Below, piece by piece: positions 1-8,379 of a stretch of DNA of 64,000 nucleotides. The notes beneath the pieces are model-generated. The model was not told the DNA's origin. It saw nothing but the letters and a program-made list of their open reading frames with translations, and ran no database searches. Source of the stretch: M3007 sp040397785 (lineage in GTDB: Bacteria; Bacteroidota; Bacteroidia; Chitinophagales; Saprospiraceae); the NCBI GenBank assembly GCA_040397785.1, contig JBBAVI010000001.1:62001-126000 (forward strand). Direction: 5' to 3'. Every line of letters starts with the position of its first letter. Position 1 is the stretch's first letter. A program made the position numbers and the translations under genes.

Positions 1-908
1 ATGCGTTCTACTATTAAAAAATTCTCCCATAGTTGTCCGCCGTCCGCTCGGTCGGAGATCGGGTTAAAGTTTTCAATAACAGCATTGCGAACCCCTAAAT
101 CATAGAAATAAATCTTATCATGTCGAACGATTTCTTTCCGAAGATTCCGGCTATAACCGGACATTCGAAATACCACAAACGCTTTTTCTAACAAATCAAT
201 GTAAGAAATAACAGTTTCGCGCGATATTAGAAGCCTACCTGCTAATTCATTAATCGAAACTTCTGCGCCAATCTGGAACGCCAACAGACGTACCAAATCC
301 CGCATCTTGGGTGGATATTTTATGTTGCCAATTGTTAGAACGTCTTTAAAAAGGTATGATCGAACGATTTCTTGCAAATAATTTACCTTTAATTCCCTAT
401 TTTCTATAGCGAACAATGCTGGATAAGCGCCAAAAACCATCCAATCCTCTAATTGAAGGTTTAACTCAAATGGATTTAGCGTTTCAGCCAGTTCACATAG
501 GCCAATAGGCATTAATTGAAACGTCCAGGCCCGTCCTGTAAGCGGCTCCTGAATTTTATTAGCAAGTTCAAAAGAGGAGGAACCTGTCGCTATAATTTTG
601 AGCGAAGGCATTTGATCATATAATAACTTCAGATTGATTCCAATATCTGGAATTTGTTGTGCCTCATCTATAAAAAGTAAATCGTATCCACTTACAAGTT
701 GTCGTAACTGATGGTAAGATCGACTTGAAAGAACAGATTTGTAGTCTGCATCATCAGCATTGATACTAAGTACCTTGCCTGGGTATTTTTCAAGTATGAG
801 CCGCACCAAGGTTGTTTTACCGACTTGACGTGGTCCATATAGCACGATAACCCGGTTGTCAAGGTCCATCTGCACTGAAATTAGTTGTTCATAAAGTCTG
901 CGAATCAT
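1..908 (-). CDS. AAA ATPase with DUF4143 domain (partial)
   Basis: Reading the minus strand from the ATG at 908 gives an open frame to the window edge (302 codons), so the C-terminus is missing. The product has a P-loop GPRQVGKTTLV about 26 residues in, a Walker B LLFIDEAQQIPD, and the sensor-like IIATGSSSFEL, followed by the PLTGRAW stretch and a winged-helix/DUF4143 region ending GGQLWENFLIVER. This order is that of the AAA_14/DUF4143 ATPases, which are common, often mobile genes of unknown substrate, sometimes compared with toxin-antitoxin or defence accessory ATPases. A -7 box at 935-928 leaves a leader of only about 14 nt. Family assignment is firm; cellular role is unknown. Confidence 0.9.
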   Translation of the reverse strand, partial: MIRRLYEQLISVQMDLDNRVIVLYGPRQVGKTTLVRLILEKYPGKVLSINADDADYKSVLSSRSYHQLRQLVSGYDLLFIDEAQQIPDIGINLKLLYDQMPSLKIIATGSSSFELANKIQEPLTGRAWTFQLMPIGLCELAETLNPFELNLQLEDWMVFGAYPALFAIENRELKVNYLQEIVRSYLFKDVLTIGNIKYPPKMRDLVRLLAFQIGAEVSINELAGRLLISRETVISYIDLLEKAFVVFRMSGYSRNLRKEIVRHDKIYFYDLGVRNAVIENFNPISDRADGGQLWENFLIVER

Positions 909-927
909 CTGCTTATTCGTTTACCGG

Positions 928-935
928 CAAAATTA
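928..935 (-). promoter_or_regulatory. -7 box of the DUF4143 ATPase gene
   Basis: On the minus strand TAATTTTG fits the Bacteroidota TAnnTTTG consensus, 20 bases before the ATG at 908. The -33 region would fall at the edge of the palindromic repeat at 953-1018. Confidence 0.5.
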
Positions 936-952
936 GCACAAATATTGCAAAC

Positions 953-1018
953 CCACCCGCAGTATTCGCGTAAATATTGCGGGTGGACCCGCAATATTCA
1001 CGCGAATACTGCGGGTGG
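953..1018. repeat. Nested palindromic repeat, 2 x 32 bp
   Basis: Positions 953-984 and 987-1018 are inverted copies of each other with one mismatch, separated by two bases. Each 32-base arm is itself an imperfect hairpin, so a 16-base unit beginning ACCCGCA(A/G)TATT occurs four times in alternating orientation. The element lies between the 3' end of oxyR and the promoter of the DUF4143 ATPase gene, and looks like a REP/PU-type intergenic repeat rather than a simple terminator, because no T-run follows on either strand. Confidence 0.85.
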
Positions 1019-1078
1019 AAGGAAAATCGCTTTTTATACATCACAATCAAGTCGCTTACGCTCACCGTTTCAAGCCAA

Positions 1079-1987
1079 CTATTTACCCAAATATTGACCA
1101 TACACGCCTTTTACCACTTCAGCCATCGCCGTAAGCAGCCGCCGCCGAGGGAAATTATTCACCGTAACAAGGGTGATCTCCCGAGTTGGGCAAGGCTCGG
1201 CAAAATTGCGTACTTGTGCCAACTGATGCGCGCCCAAAAAACGGGTAGCCATCAAAGGCAGGATGGTAATGCCTTGTTGGGCATCGACTAAGTGCACCAG
1301 GGTTTCCAAACTGCCCGATTCATACCGCAAACGCGCCGTACTGTGGTCTTTGGAACGCAATGCGCACAAATGCAGCACTTGTCCACGCAAGCAATGCCCT
1401 TCTTCCAATAGCCAAAGGTGCGCTGGATTGATATCCTCCGGCAACAGCAGTTTTTTATGAAATGCCACTTCCGAAGGCGAAACATAGGCCACAAAAGGTT
1501 CTTTAAACATTGGAATACCGTTTAAACGGGCATCCTCAACAGGGGTAGCCATCAAACCCAGGTCAATTTCGCCCGATTTGATAGCATCCAGCAGCCGCTC
1601 GGTCACCATTTCCCGGACGTTAAACTTGAGGTCAGGATGCTCCGACATCAATCGAGGTAATAAAGCAGGCAATAAATAAGGTGCCAAGGTTGGAATCACG
1701 CCCAGCCGAACTTCGCCTTTAATATGGTGCTGTAATTCCGATGCATAATCCCGCAAACGCCCCACATCGGCCAAAATCTGCCGAATATGTACCACCATCG
1801 CCTGCCCTTCCCGGGTAAGTTCCACCGGCTGCCTGCTTCGGTCAAAAATCTGCACCCCCAGTTCGCCTTCCAGTTTTTGAATCATCATGCTCAAGGTCGG
1901 CTGGGTCACATAACAATGCGCCGCCGCCCGGGCAAAATGTTGATGCTGCGCAACGGCCAACACATATTCTAGTTGTTGCAGGTTCAT
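1079..1987 (-). CDS. oxyR: Hydrogen peroxide-sensing LysR regulator OxyR
   Basis: 302-residue LysR-family regulator. The N-terminal winged helix runs over residues 1-60 (FARAAAHCYVTQPTLSMMIQ is the recognition helix region) and is followed by a periplasmic-binding-protein-like sensor domain. The sequence EEGHCLRGQVLHLC puts cysteines at residues 199 and 208, the same spacing and numbering as the peroxide-sensing disulphide pair of E. coli OxyR, and the following SLETL and GITILP stretches also match OxyR. It should therefore activate peroxide-defence genes on oxidation. No catalase or ahpCF gene lies beside it, so its targets are elsewhere. The ATG at 1987 is the only sensible start. Confidence 0.93.
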   Translation of the reverse strand: MNLQQLEYVLAVAQHQHFARAAAHCYVTQPTLSMMIQKLEGELGVQIFDRSRQPVELTREGQAMVVHIRQILADVGRLRDYASELQHHIKGEVRLGVIPTLAPYLLPALLPRLMSEHPDLKFNVREMVTERLLDAIKSGEIDLGLMATPVEDARLNGIPMFKEPFVAYVSPSEVAFHKKLLLPEDINPAHLWLLEEGHCLRGQVLHLCALRSKDHSTARLRYESGSLETLVHLVDAQQGITILPLMATRFLGAHQLAQVRNFAEPCPTREITLVTVNNFPRRRLLTAMAEVVKGVYGQYLGK

Positions 1988-2515
1988 ATAAGATAGATTT
2001 TATTGATAAAAAGACACTAAATAATTGTATTTGTTTATCAAAAAAGAAATACTTGGGAAAAACAGGCGTATTGTTATGGTGTAAACGGCAACGGTGTGAC
2101 AACGCACACTTTAACTGAACACCGAACACCGAACACCGAATTTCGAAGTAGTGCGTTGCTTCTGGCTTTATGAGCACTAAAGCCAACGGAAGCGCACATT
2201 TATTAAATACTCAATATATTATATTGAATAAATATAAAAATACGGACACATATTTATGTAAAATCAACTTTAACAGAAAAAAAACTTTTAAATATTTTTT
2301 TGGGAACCCAAAGTGTATTACAATTGCAATAGCAAACAGTAAACGCCCGCCAACAACAGTATTTGCGCCTGTTTTTTTCAAAACACTATGTAATCGGTTT
2401 ACCGTGTTGTGTCTACTCGGCACAACCAAACCTTTATGCTTCCTTCGGTGCATGAATTATAATCCACATTTTTCGGCATTGTTCATTTCACCTTTTTAAT
2501 ATCAAATATTGCTTT
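1988..2515. other. Intergenic region between oxyR and metalloprotease
   Basis: A 528-base A+T-rich gap between divergent genes. It contains an inverted pair TTGATAAA (2003-2010) and TTTATCAA (2034-2041) close to the oxyR start, a possible autoregulatory site; three tandem GAACACC units at 2117-2137; and an imperfect hairpin at about 2397-2433 with arms GTTGTG and CACAAC. TTCCTTCG near 2440-2447 is a weak candidate promoter box for the downstream gene. The short ORFs here have no recognisable content. Confidence 0.5.
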
Positions 2516-4603
2516 ATGAAAAATTTAATGACCTTTTCGTTGCTGCTGCTGGTTGTTTTTTGCTCCGCGCAGTCTTTAAAACCCATTGCGCAAATGGTTG
2601 CCGATGCCCAACAGTCGGGTTCAGGCTTCTATGAAGCGCGCTTATTCACCCTCGCCGATAATGACCGCACGGTTTTGCCGGTAAAAAATGCCATCGTCCT
2701 GAATTGGGAAGCCAGCATGGCACAACAATTACGGGCGTATGCGGGTGCTCCCGTATCCCTCACCCTTCCTTTTGAAAACAACAGTACCATCACCCTCGAT
2801 CTGGTACCAGCCAAAAACATGAGTGGTGCATTTCAGGTGCATGTTGCTACCCAGGAAGCTGCAGTGGAAGGTATCGACGCAGGGGTTCATTTTTGGGGAA
2901 CCATCAAAGGCAATTCCGAATCGCTGGTTACCATTAGCGTCTTTGAAAATGAAGTGATTGGCATGATCGCTACTGCCGAAAACCAGTACACCATCGGCCT
3001 TTTACCCAACAGTCGGGCACAACAGCATATTCTGTACAAAGAAAGCGAATTGCCACAAACTGGAAATTATGAATGCCACACCGATGAAGTGTTACACCGC
3101 ATTGGCGATACCGACACGCCCGTAACCAGCCGCTCCGGTCCGGACAACTGCGTCCGGATGTTTATCGAAACCGATTACACCCTTTTTCAAAATAAAGGCA
3201 GTGTAGCCAATGTGGTAAGCTACATTACGGGTGTTTTCAGCCAGGTTTCGGCGCTCTATACCAATGAAACCGTAAATGTTGTAATCAATGATATTTATGT
3301 TTGGAACGTGGTAGATCCATATACTGGCCCAACTGCGAGTAATTACCTGACCCAGTTCCGCAATGCTAAAAACGGAGTGTACAACGGTGACCTCGCACAT
3401 TTAGTCGGGATTAACAACCTGGGCGGCGTTGCTTACCTCGACGTATTGTGCAACAGTTATTATGGTGTAGGTTATAGCAGTATTAATTCCACTTACAGCA
3501 ATGTTCCTACCTATTCCTGGACGGTAGAAGTGCTTACCCACGAAATTGGGCACAACCTGGGCTCCTCGCATACGCATGCCTGTGTGTGGAATGGCAACAA
3601 CACGGCGATCGACGGTTGCGGCCCTACCGCAGGATATAGCGAAGGTTGTACAGCACCATTGCCTACGGGCGGCGGCACCATCATGAGCTATTGCCACCTC
3701 GTTTCGGGAGTCGGTATCAATTTCAACAATGGATTTGGCCCACAACCTGGCGACAAAATCAGAAGTGAAGTGTACAACGCGCCCTGCCTGGTTGCTTGCG
3801 GCGGCGGCGGTGGATGTACCTATTCCACGCTGAATTCGAATGGTTTTGACGCAAACTGGGGTATTTGGACCGATGGCGGTACCGATTGCGCACGCATCAA
3901 CAATGCAACCTTTGCAAACTCTCCAACTTTCAGCATACAGTTGCGCGACAATACGACGACCTCGGTCATGACCACCACCAACCAAAACTACACGAACTAC
4001 AGCGAATTAACGGTCAATTTCTCCTATATTACGGTAAGTTTTGAAACCGGCGAAGATTTCTGGTTGCAGGTATCTACCAATGGCGGCTCAACGTACACTA
4101 CTTATGGAGATTTCAATGCAGGAACCCAATTTACCAACAATAACCGCGCATCGGGCTCGGTCGTAATTCCAGGTCCATTTACAAGCAATACCCGCATCCG
4201 ATTCCGCGCCGATGCTTCTGCCGATGACGATGTAGTGTACATTGACGATGTGGTGGTTACCGGATGCATGAATAATTTAAATGGCAACGCACCCGAGAGA
4301 AGCAAGGACAATAGCGATGAAAATGTATTGGAGGAGGCCCAAAGTGGTATCTCTAACCTGCAATCCGGCCCAAATCCAACCTCAGATGTATTCAATCTCC
4401 TGTTCACTGCGGCGGCTGAAATGGACGTTGATTTAAGTATCTGCGACATTTCAGGCCGTGTTGTGTCTCAACATCAAATACGTACGATGGCGGGCGAGAA
4501 CCAGGCTAGTTTGCAAGTAGGCCATTTGACAAAAGGCGTGTATTTGGTACAAATTCGTGCCGGAGCAGCAACTTTTACCCAAAAAATGATCCTTTCTAAG
4601 TAA
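2516..4603 (+). CDS. Secreted M12-like zinc metalloprotease, T9SS cargo
   Basis: 695 residues. Residues 1-19 form a signal peptide ending CSAQS. A propeptide-like region is followed by a metzincin catalytic domain: HEIGHNLGSSH at 342-352 supplies three zinc histidines and the catalytic Glu343, and GGTIMSYCH about 40 residues on is the Met-turn. This is the reprolysin-like (M12B) pattern. A CUB/MAM-like beta-sandwich region (about 430-590) with many Asp and Asn follows. The C-terminal 80 residues (GPNPTSDVFNLLF ... GVYLVQIRAG ... KMILSK) are a type A T9SS sorting domain, so the protein should cross the outer membrane and be released or anchored at the surface. A strong terminator follows at 4662-4697. 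Substrate is unknown. Confidence 0.92.
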   Translation: MKNLMTFSLLLLVVFCSAQSLKPIAQMVADAQQSGSGFYEARLFTLADNDRTVLPVKNAIVLNWEASMAQQLRAYAGAPVSLTLPFENNSTITLDLVPAKNMSGAFQVHVATQEAAVEGIDAGVHFWGTIKGNSESLVTISVFENEVIGMIATAENQYTIGLLPNSRAQQHILYKESELPQTGNYECHTDEVLHRIGDTDTPVTSRSGPDNCVRMFIETDYTLFQNKGSVANVVSYITGVFSQVSALYTNETVNVVINDIYVWNVVDPYTGPTASNYLTQFRNAKNGVYNGDLAHLVGINNLGGVAYLDVLCNSYYGVGYSSINSTYSNVPTYSWTVEVLTHEIGHNLGSSHTHACVWNGNNTAIDGCGPTAGYSEGCTAPLPTGGGTIMSYCHLVSGVGINFNNGFGPQPGDKIRSEVYNAPCLVACGGGGGCTYSTLNSNGFDANWGIWTDGGTDCARINNATFANSPTFSIQLRDNTTTSVMTTTNQNYTNYSELTVNFSYITVSFETGEDFWLQVSTNGGSTYTTYGDFNAGTQFTNNNRASGSVVIPGPFTSNTRIRFRADASADDDVVYIDDVVVTGCMNNLNGNAPERSKDNSDENVLEEAQSGISNLQSGPNPTSDVFNLLFTAAAEMDVDLSICDISGRVVSQHQIRTMAGENQASLQVGHLTKGVYLVQIRAGAATFTQKMILSK

Positions 4604-4661
4604 ATTCAATAAACGGCGCTGTTGTGAAGGGAATACAATGGCCCAAGCGGATAAAATGCAG

Positions 4662-4697
4662 CGCGGTCTTGACGGGAATCAAGACCGCGTTTTTATT
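4662..4697 (+). terminator. Rho-independent terminator after metalloprotease
   Basis: Arms 4662-4672 and 4679-4689 form a perfect 11-bp stem (CGCGGTCTTGA) with a six-base loop, followed by TTTTTATT. It lies between two convergent genes. Confidence 0.9.
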
Positions 4698-4708
4698 GGG
4701 CAATTTCT

Positions 4709-5740
4709 TTATGGGATCAACTTGGTAATTTGATCGTAGGTGGTATGCGCAATTGCTCCAAGCAAACCCGGTAAAGCATTGCGTTCCGTACCCCGACTCA
4801 ATATGGTAAGCAAATAGGGGCGGTTTTTGATGTATATAATTGCCGTTTCGTGCAAATCAAAGGTTTGTTCGTTATCGGCCTCCCCAAATTTGTGGGCAAC
4901 TTTGGTACCTGCTGGAAGTCCACGCAGCATACCCTCCTGAAAACTGCATTTAGATAACAAGTTTAAAGCATACTCCGAGTTTTCGAGGCTCAAGTAGGAT
5001 CCGTTTACAAGCGCCTTCATGAAGGAAGAGAACCCACGGGCCGAAATACGTATACGATTGTCCTCCGCAGAAGGAATCGGAATGCCAATTCCAAGATCGA
5101 CAAAAGACTGATCAATAGCGCCTTTGGGTAAATTTTGATTTAACAACCACTGTGCCTGATTGTCTGAGTGCACAATCAACATTTCCAACAAATCCCGCAG
5201 GGTGTAATTTTTCCCTTTCTCTAAAGACTTTCCTGGTATATAATGCTGAATGGGCAAGGTCCCATCCTTGATGCCATCAAAAAGGAATGTTTTGGAAAGC
5301 AAACCAGGATCTTTATCCGCCAGATGCAACCAGGCAAATAAAACGGGTATTTTGTACAGAGAACCTGGATAATACAAGGCTTCATCATTAATTGAAACCC
5401 AGTTGGAATGATCAAAGTCGCGCAAAAAAACGGAAACGGAAGTCACTTTGGCTTTTTGCGCATACAAAGCAATGGTTTTTTCGATTTCCGATTTAACGCC
5501 AATCAATGCTGGTGATTCGCAGGCCTTATCAACGTACAACAACGGTCGAACAAATTTATAACCACCCATACGCATGGACGTTACTTCACAATCAACAGAT
5601 GTGGCAATTCCTTTATTCGAAATTGGTGGTTGCGCCGTTCGGGATTGAAGGCGCATGATTAAAAAAGATAGAAGGCCGCCCGCCAAAAAAAGCACAACAG
5701 CGCCATAAATTGGAATAGGTTGGGTAAATGTTTTACGCAT
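4709..5740 (-). CDS. Membrane-anchored class A beta-lactamase-fold serine hydrolase
   Basis: 343 residues from the ATG at 5740. One N-terminal membrane segment (about residues 9-27) is followed by a periplasmic domain with the three active-site elements of class A beta-lactamases and PBP-like enzymes: S-x-x-K as SLYK (Ser127, Lys130), SDN at 192-194 and a KTG-equivalent KFG at about 284-286. The frame stays open to a TTG at 5815, but the promoter box TAACTTTG at 5807-5800 lies inside that extension, so the shorter start is preferred. KFG instead of KTG, and no clear omega-loop ExxLN, make a true antibiotic-hydrolysing role uncertain; a cell-wall or unknown ester/amide hydrolase is equally possible. 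Confidence 0.82.
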   Translation of the reverse strand: MRKTFTQPIPIYGAVVLFLAGGLLSFLIMRLQSRTAQPPISNKGIATSVDCEVTSMRMGGYKFVRPLLYVDKACESPALIGVKSEIEKTIALYAQKAKVTSVSVFLRDFDHSNWVSINDEALYYPGSLYKIPVLFAWLHLADKDPGLLSKTFLFDGIKDGTLPIQHYIPGKSLEKGKNYTLRDLLEMLIVHSDNQAQWLLNQNLPKGAIDQSFVDLGIGIPIPSAEDNRIRISARGFSSFMKALVNGSYLSLENSEYALNLLSKCSFQEGMLRGLPAGTKVAHKFGEADNEQTFDLHETAIIYIKNRPYLLTILSRGTERNALPGLLGAIAHTTYDQITKLIP

Positions 5741-5799
5741 GGGAGTATACAAGATTAAATAATGGATTATTGGCAGTGACAAAAACGCGTTTATCGGCA

Positions 5800-5807
5800 C
5801 AAAGTTA
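5800..5807 (-). promoter_or_regulatory. -7 box of beta-lactamase-like gene
   Basis: TAACTTTG on the minus strand, 59 bases upstream of the ATG at 5740. It decides the start choice because it lies within the longer open frame. Confidence 0.6.
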
Positions 5808-5915
5808 CGAGGCAAAATAAAGGGATAAGTTAAAATTGCATCATAATGATTAAATCAGCAAAGAACTCATTCTTTACATTTTATAAACATAGGAAATGGT
5901 AATATACACACGCGT

Positions 5916-7928
5916 TTACACCTCCCGAATATACTTGGAAAACACCCACTGATTGGCTCCTATCCGCATCCAGCCATCCGGCGTCGATTGAAAAATGGTT
6001 ACGGTAGCTCCTTGTTCGAGCATCCCGACCTTGGCATTGGACGTAGAAGGGCCACTGCGTACATTGAGTGTAGGTGATTGCACTTTCCCGTGTCGGCTCA
6101 CCACTTGCGTTCCACCACCCGCCAATACCTGTATATAATCGGCATTCACATACTGACCCGCACCAATCCGCCACCAACTTGGCAGTTTTTCCAAAAGCGG
6201 TACAACGTCTCCCTGTTTGAGCTGTTTTACTTTATCGTAATTGGTGCCTGGACCCGACCGTACATTTAGAAACTGGTAAGTAACAATGCCTTTTTGTGTG
6301 CTATTGCTCGGCTGTGTGGGTTGCTCTATCGGCGTTTCGGGTTGTGTCGTGGCATTGTTGCTAACTTTTTGCACGGCAGCCAGTGCATTCAACCGGCCAT
6401 AGCCAAGGTATTGTGAACGGCCATTACTGTCATAGTTATCTGATCCGCCAATTTTATCCACCGTGCTGCGCAAAATTTGCTTGATTTGGGAAACACTCAA
6501 ATTCCGATTGGCGCTTAACATCAGGGCACACACCCCTGCAGCCAATGGAGTAGCACTGGAAGTACCCCCAAAATTACTGGTGTAGCCGTGTTCGAGTGAT
6601 TGCCCATCAGCACCTAAATACACGGTGGCCGTTGTTATACCCACCCCATTGTTGCCATTGGTCGGCGCGCATAAAAACACATTCGGCCCATAAAAAGCAT
6701 AACTGGAATGCTCATCGAGGCTGTTGGAGGCCGAAACACAAATCACTTCCGGATGTGCCGCAAAATCGCTCACTAAACGCGGTTGGTTGTTGGAAGCCGG
6801 ATTCGCATTGCCCGCCGCAATAAAAATCGGAATACCCAAGCCGTTGCGCCCCTGACGCGCTACCTTGGTAATGGTATTGGACACCCAAGTGGAAAGCGGT
6901 ACAGGTTTCGGAAAACCGATGCTACAAGAAATAATATCTACACCATTCAACAAGGCATGCTCAAACGCTTTCACAATCGCATCATCACTAAGTATATCCA
7001 ACTTAATCAATACGACCTTCGATTCTGGCGCTGCTCCAAGCACCCCGCTGTTATCTGCCGCACCCGCTGCAACCGCTGCACAAGAAGTACCATGATCAAA
7101 TACCCCCCAACTGCCATCTTGCGCCTGATACCAGGGTGAAACATCGGCACTTCGGTTGACGGCATTAAAAACATTGCGCAACTTGGTGCCATTACCCCGC
7201 AATTTTGGATGCTCGGTATCAAAACCAGTATCAATTATCGCAATTTTGAGGTTGGGGTTGCCCAAAGATTGCAAAAAATCCCAAGCCTCTGTCACTTTAG
7301 CATCCGCACCACGCCGAAAATGAGCCGCACTATACACGGAGTTTTCAAGATCAATCACCGGAATTTGGGTTCCTTTGTTTTCTAAATGCCATTGGGTCGG
7401 AAAATAAGGCCCGCTGGGCATGGCAAAGAAATTGGTGACGGGTTTGGTCATAAATTCAGGTTCTGCAACCGCAACCAACGGATTGCCCTGCAACATGATG
7501 GCGCACTTGATTGGATTGGGCGAATCGGGGGTCGTATTTACGCGGTAGGCATCTGGACCAATGACTTCACGCATATTCAGATATAAATCTTCCAGAATTT
7601 CACGTTCAACATCTTGCGCCGTGCCCGGTTGAAACTCAATATACAAATAACCTGTAGGAATCATCGGCGTATCCTCTGCATCGTCTACCAGCCACACATG
7701 CGTACCCACAGAAACTTCTGGTTGGGCCCGCAATACATCCAGTTGATCATCCAAACCATCGGGATCAGTATCTACCAGCTCAAAATCACGCACCTGCTCT
7801 TTCTGATCTTCACCCTTGGGTTTCATGCCCGGTGTGTAACGCACCGCCGCCTGCGTGGCGCTCTTGGTGAGGTTCAATTGGGTTCCACCATAATTAAAGG
7901 TAGCCGTGTTCAATTTATTGGTTGCCAT
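5916..7928 (-). CDS. Subtilisin-like S8 protease with two SH3b domains, no signal peptide
   Basis: 670 residues from the ATG at 7928. An N-terminal region (about 1-165) ends in the inhibitor-like NPLVAVAEPEF, then PYFPTQWHLEN introduces the S8 catalytic domain. The triad is Asp233 (IAIIDTGFD), His279 (DHGTSCAAVAAG) and Ser457 (GGTSSATP), with the oxyanion Asn374 in AAGN. After a Pro/Thr/Gln linker come two bacterial SH3 domains (about 548-601 and 615-670), each with LNVRSGP. SH3b domains usually bind cell wall, yet the N-terminus MATNKLNTATFNYGG carries no signal peptide and there is no sorting tail. Location is therefore unclear: cytoplasmic, or exported by an unrecognised route. A promoter box sits at 7978-7971. 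Confidence 0.88.
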   Translation of the reverse strand: MATNKLNTATFNYGGTQLNLTKSATQAAVRYTPGMKPKGEDQKEQVRDFELVDTDPDGLDDQLDVLRAQPEVSVGTHVWLVDDAEDTPMIPTGYLYIEFQPGTAQDVEREILEDLYLNMREVIGPDAYRVNTTPDSPNPIKCAIMLQGNPLVAVAEPEFMTKPVTNFFAMPSGPYFPTQWHLENKGTQIPVIDLENSVYSAAHFRRGADAKVTEAWDFLQSLGNPNLKIAIIDTGFDTEHPKLRGNGTKLRNVFNAVNRSADVSPWYQAQDGSWGVFDHGTSCAAVAAGAADNSGVLGAAPESKVVLIKLDILSDDAIVKAFEHALLNGVDIISCSIGFPKPVPLSTWVSNTITKVARQGRNGLGIPIFIAAGNANPASNNQPRLVSDFAAHPEVICVSASNSLDEHSSYAFYGPNVFLCAPTNGNNGVGITTATVYLGADGQSLEHGYTSNFGGTSSATPLAAGVCALMLSANRNLSVSQIKQILRSTVDKIGGSDNYDSNGRSQYLGYGRLNALAAVQKVSNNATTQPETPIEQPTQPSNSTQKGIVTYQFLNVRSGPGTNYDKVKQLKQGDVVPLLEKLPSWWRIGAGQYVNADYIQVLAGGGTQVVSRHGKVQSPTLNVRSGPSTSNAKVGMLEQGATVTIFQSTPDGWMRIGANQWVFSKYIREV

Positions 7929-7970
7929 CTGGGAAGAAAGGTAAAAAGTGTTTGTAACTGGAAATACACA

Positions 7971-7978
7971 CAAAAGTA
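7971..7978 (-). promoter_or_regulatory. -7 box of the subtilase gene
   Basis: TACTTTTG on the minus strand, 43 bases before the ATG at 7928. It is divergent from the feoA promoter about 115 bases away. Confidence 0.65.
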
Positions 7979-8090
7979 GGAATACGGCTGCAAATTCCTA
8001 AAATTAGCCTAATTATTAACCATGACGAAGGTCAACTTAAAATCTGACAATTTCGTGTTCACTTTTTCTTTACAATTACTAAACATCATC

Positions 8091-8098
8091 TACTTTTG
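8091..8098 (+). promoter_or_regulatory. -7 box of feoAB
   Basis: TACTTTTG followed by C. The predicted transcription start near 8104 lies after the GTG at 8101, so feoA must begin at the ATG at 8146. Confidence 0.65.
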
Positions 8099-8145
8099 CG
8101 GTGTTTGGATTTTGTCTAAATTATTATTGCAAACTGTACGCTGAG

Positions 8146-8379
8146 ATGCTCCGTAGGTATAAAACAGTTCCCGACTTAAAAGCGCATGAAAGTGCTGCGG
8201 CAATTTCGTTTGTCGATCCTGCGCTCGCATGTAAACTCACCGCAATGGGTGTCCGCCCAGGTGCGATCATCGAAATGGTCCGTAAAGCGCCTTTTGGAAA
8301 AGCATACTATATTAAAGTAGATGGAATCCGATTGGCATTGCGGGAAGAGGAAGCTTTTAGTATTTTACTTGAAATATGA
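8146..8379 (+). CDS. feoA: Ferrous iron transport accessory protein FeoA
   Basis: 77-residue SH3-like FeoA protein: KLTAMGVRPGAIIEMVRKAPFGKAY is the family signature and VDGIRLALREEEA ends the barrel. FeoA is thought to bind FeoB on the cytoplasmic face and modulate Fe(II) uptake. The frame is open from a GTG at 8101, but the promoter box at 8091-8098 places the transcript start downstream of that codon, which supports the ATG at 8146. The stop overlaps the feoB start by four bases (ATGA), so the two are translationally coupled. Confidence 0.9.
   Translation: MLRRYKTVPDLKAHESAAAISFVDPALACKLTAMGVRPGAIIEMVRKAPFGKAYYIKVDGIRLALREEEAFSILLEI

Noticed and set aside
885..1291. Short frames across the palindromic repeat
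   Set aside because: Their sequence (repeated YSREYCG-type stretches) is only the translation of the DNA repeat.
2170..2499. 109-residue frame before the metalloprotease
   Set aside because: A+T-rich, no signal peptide or family feature, no promoter.
3401..3985. 194-residue minus-strand frame
   Set aside because: Opposite the catalytic domain of the metalloprotease; shadow.
4709..5815. Longer 368-residue start of the beta-lactamase-like gene
   Set aside because: It begins at TTG and contains the promoter box TAACTTTG in its first codons.
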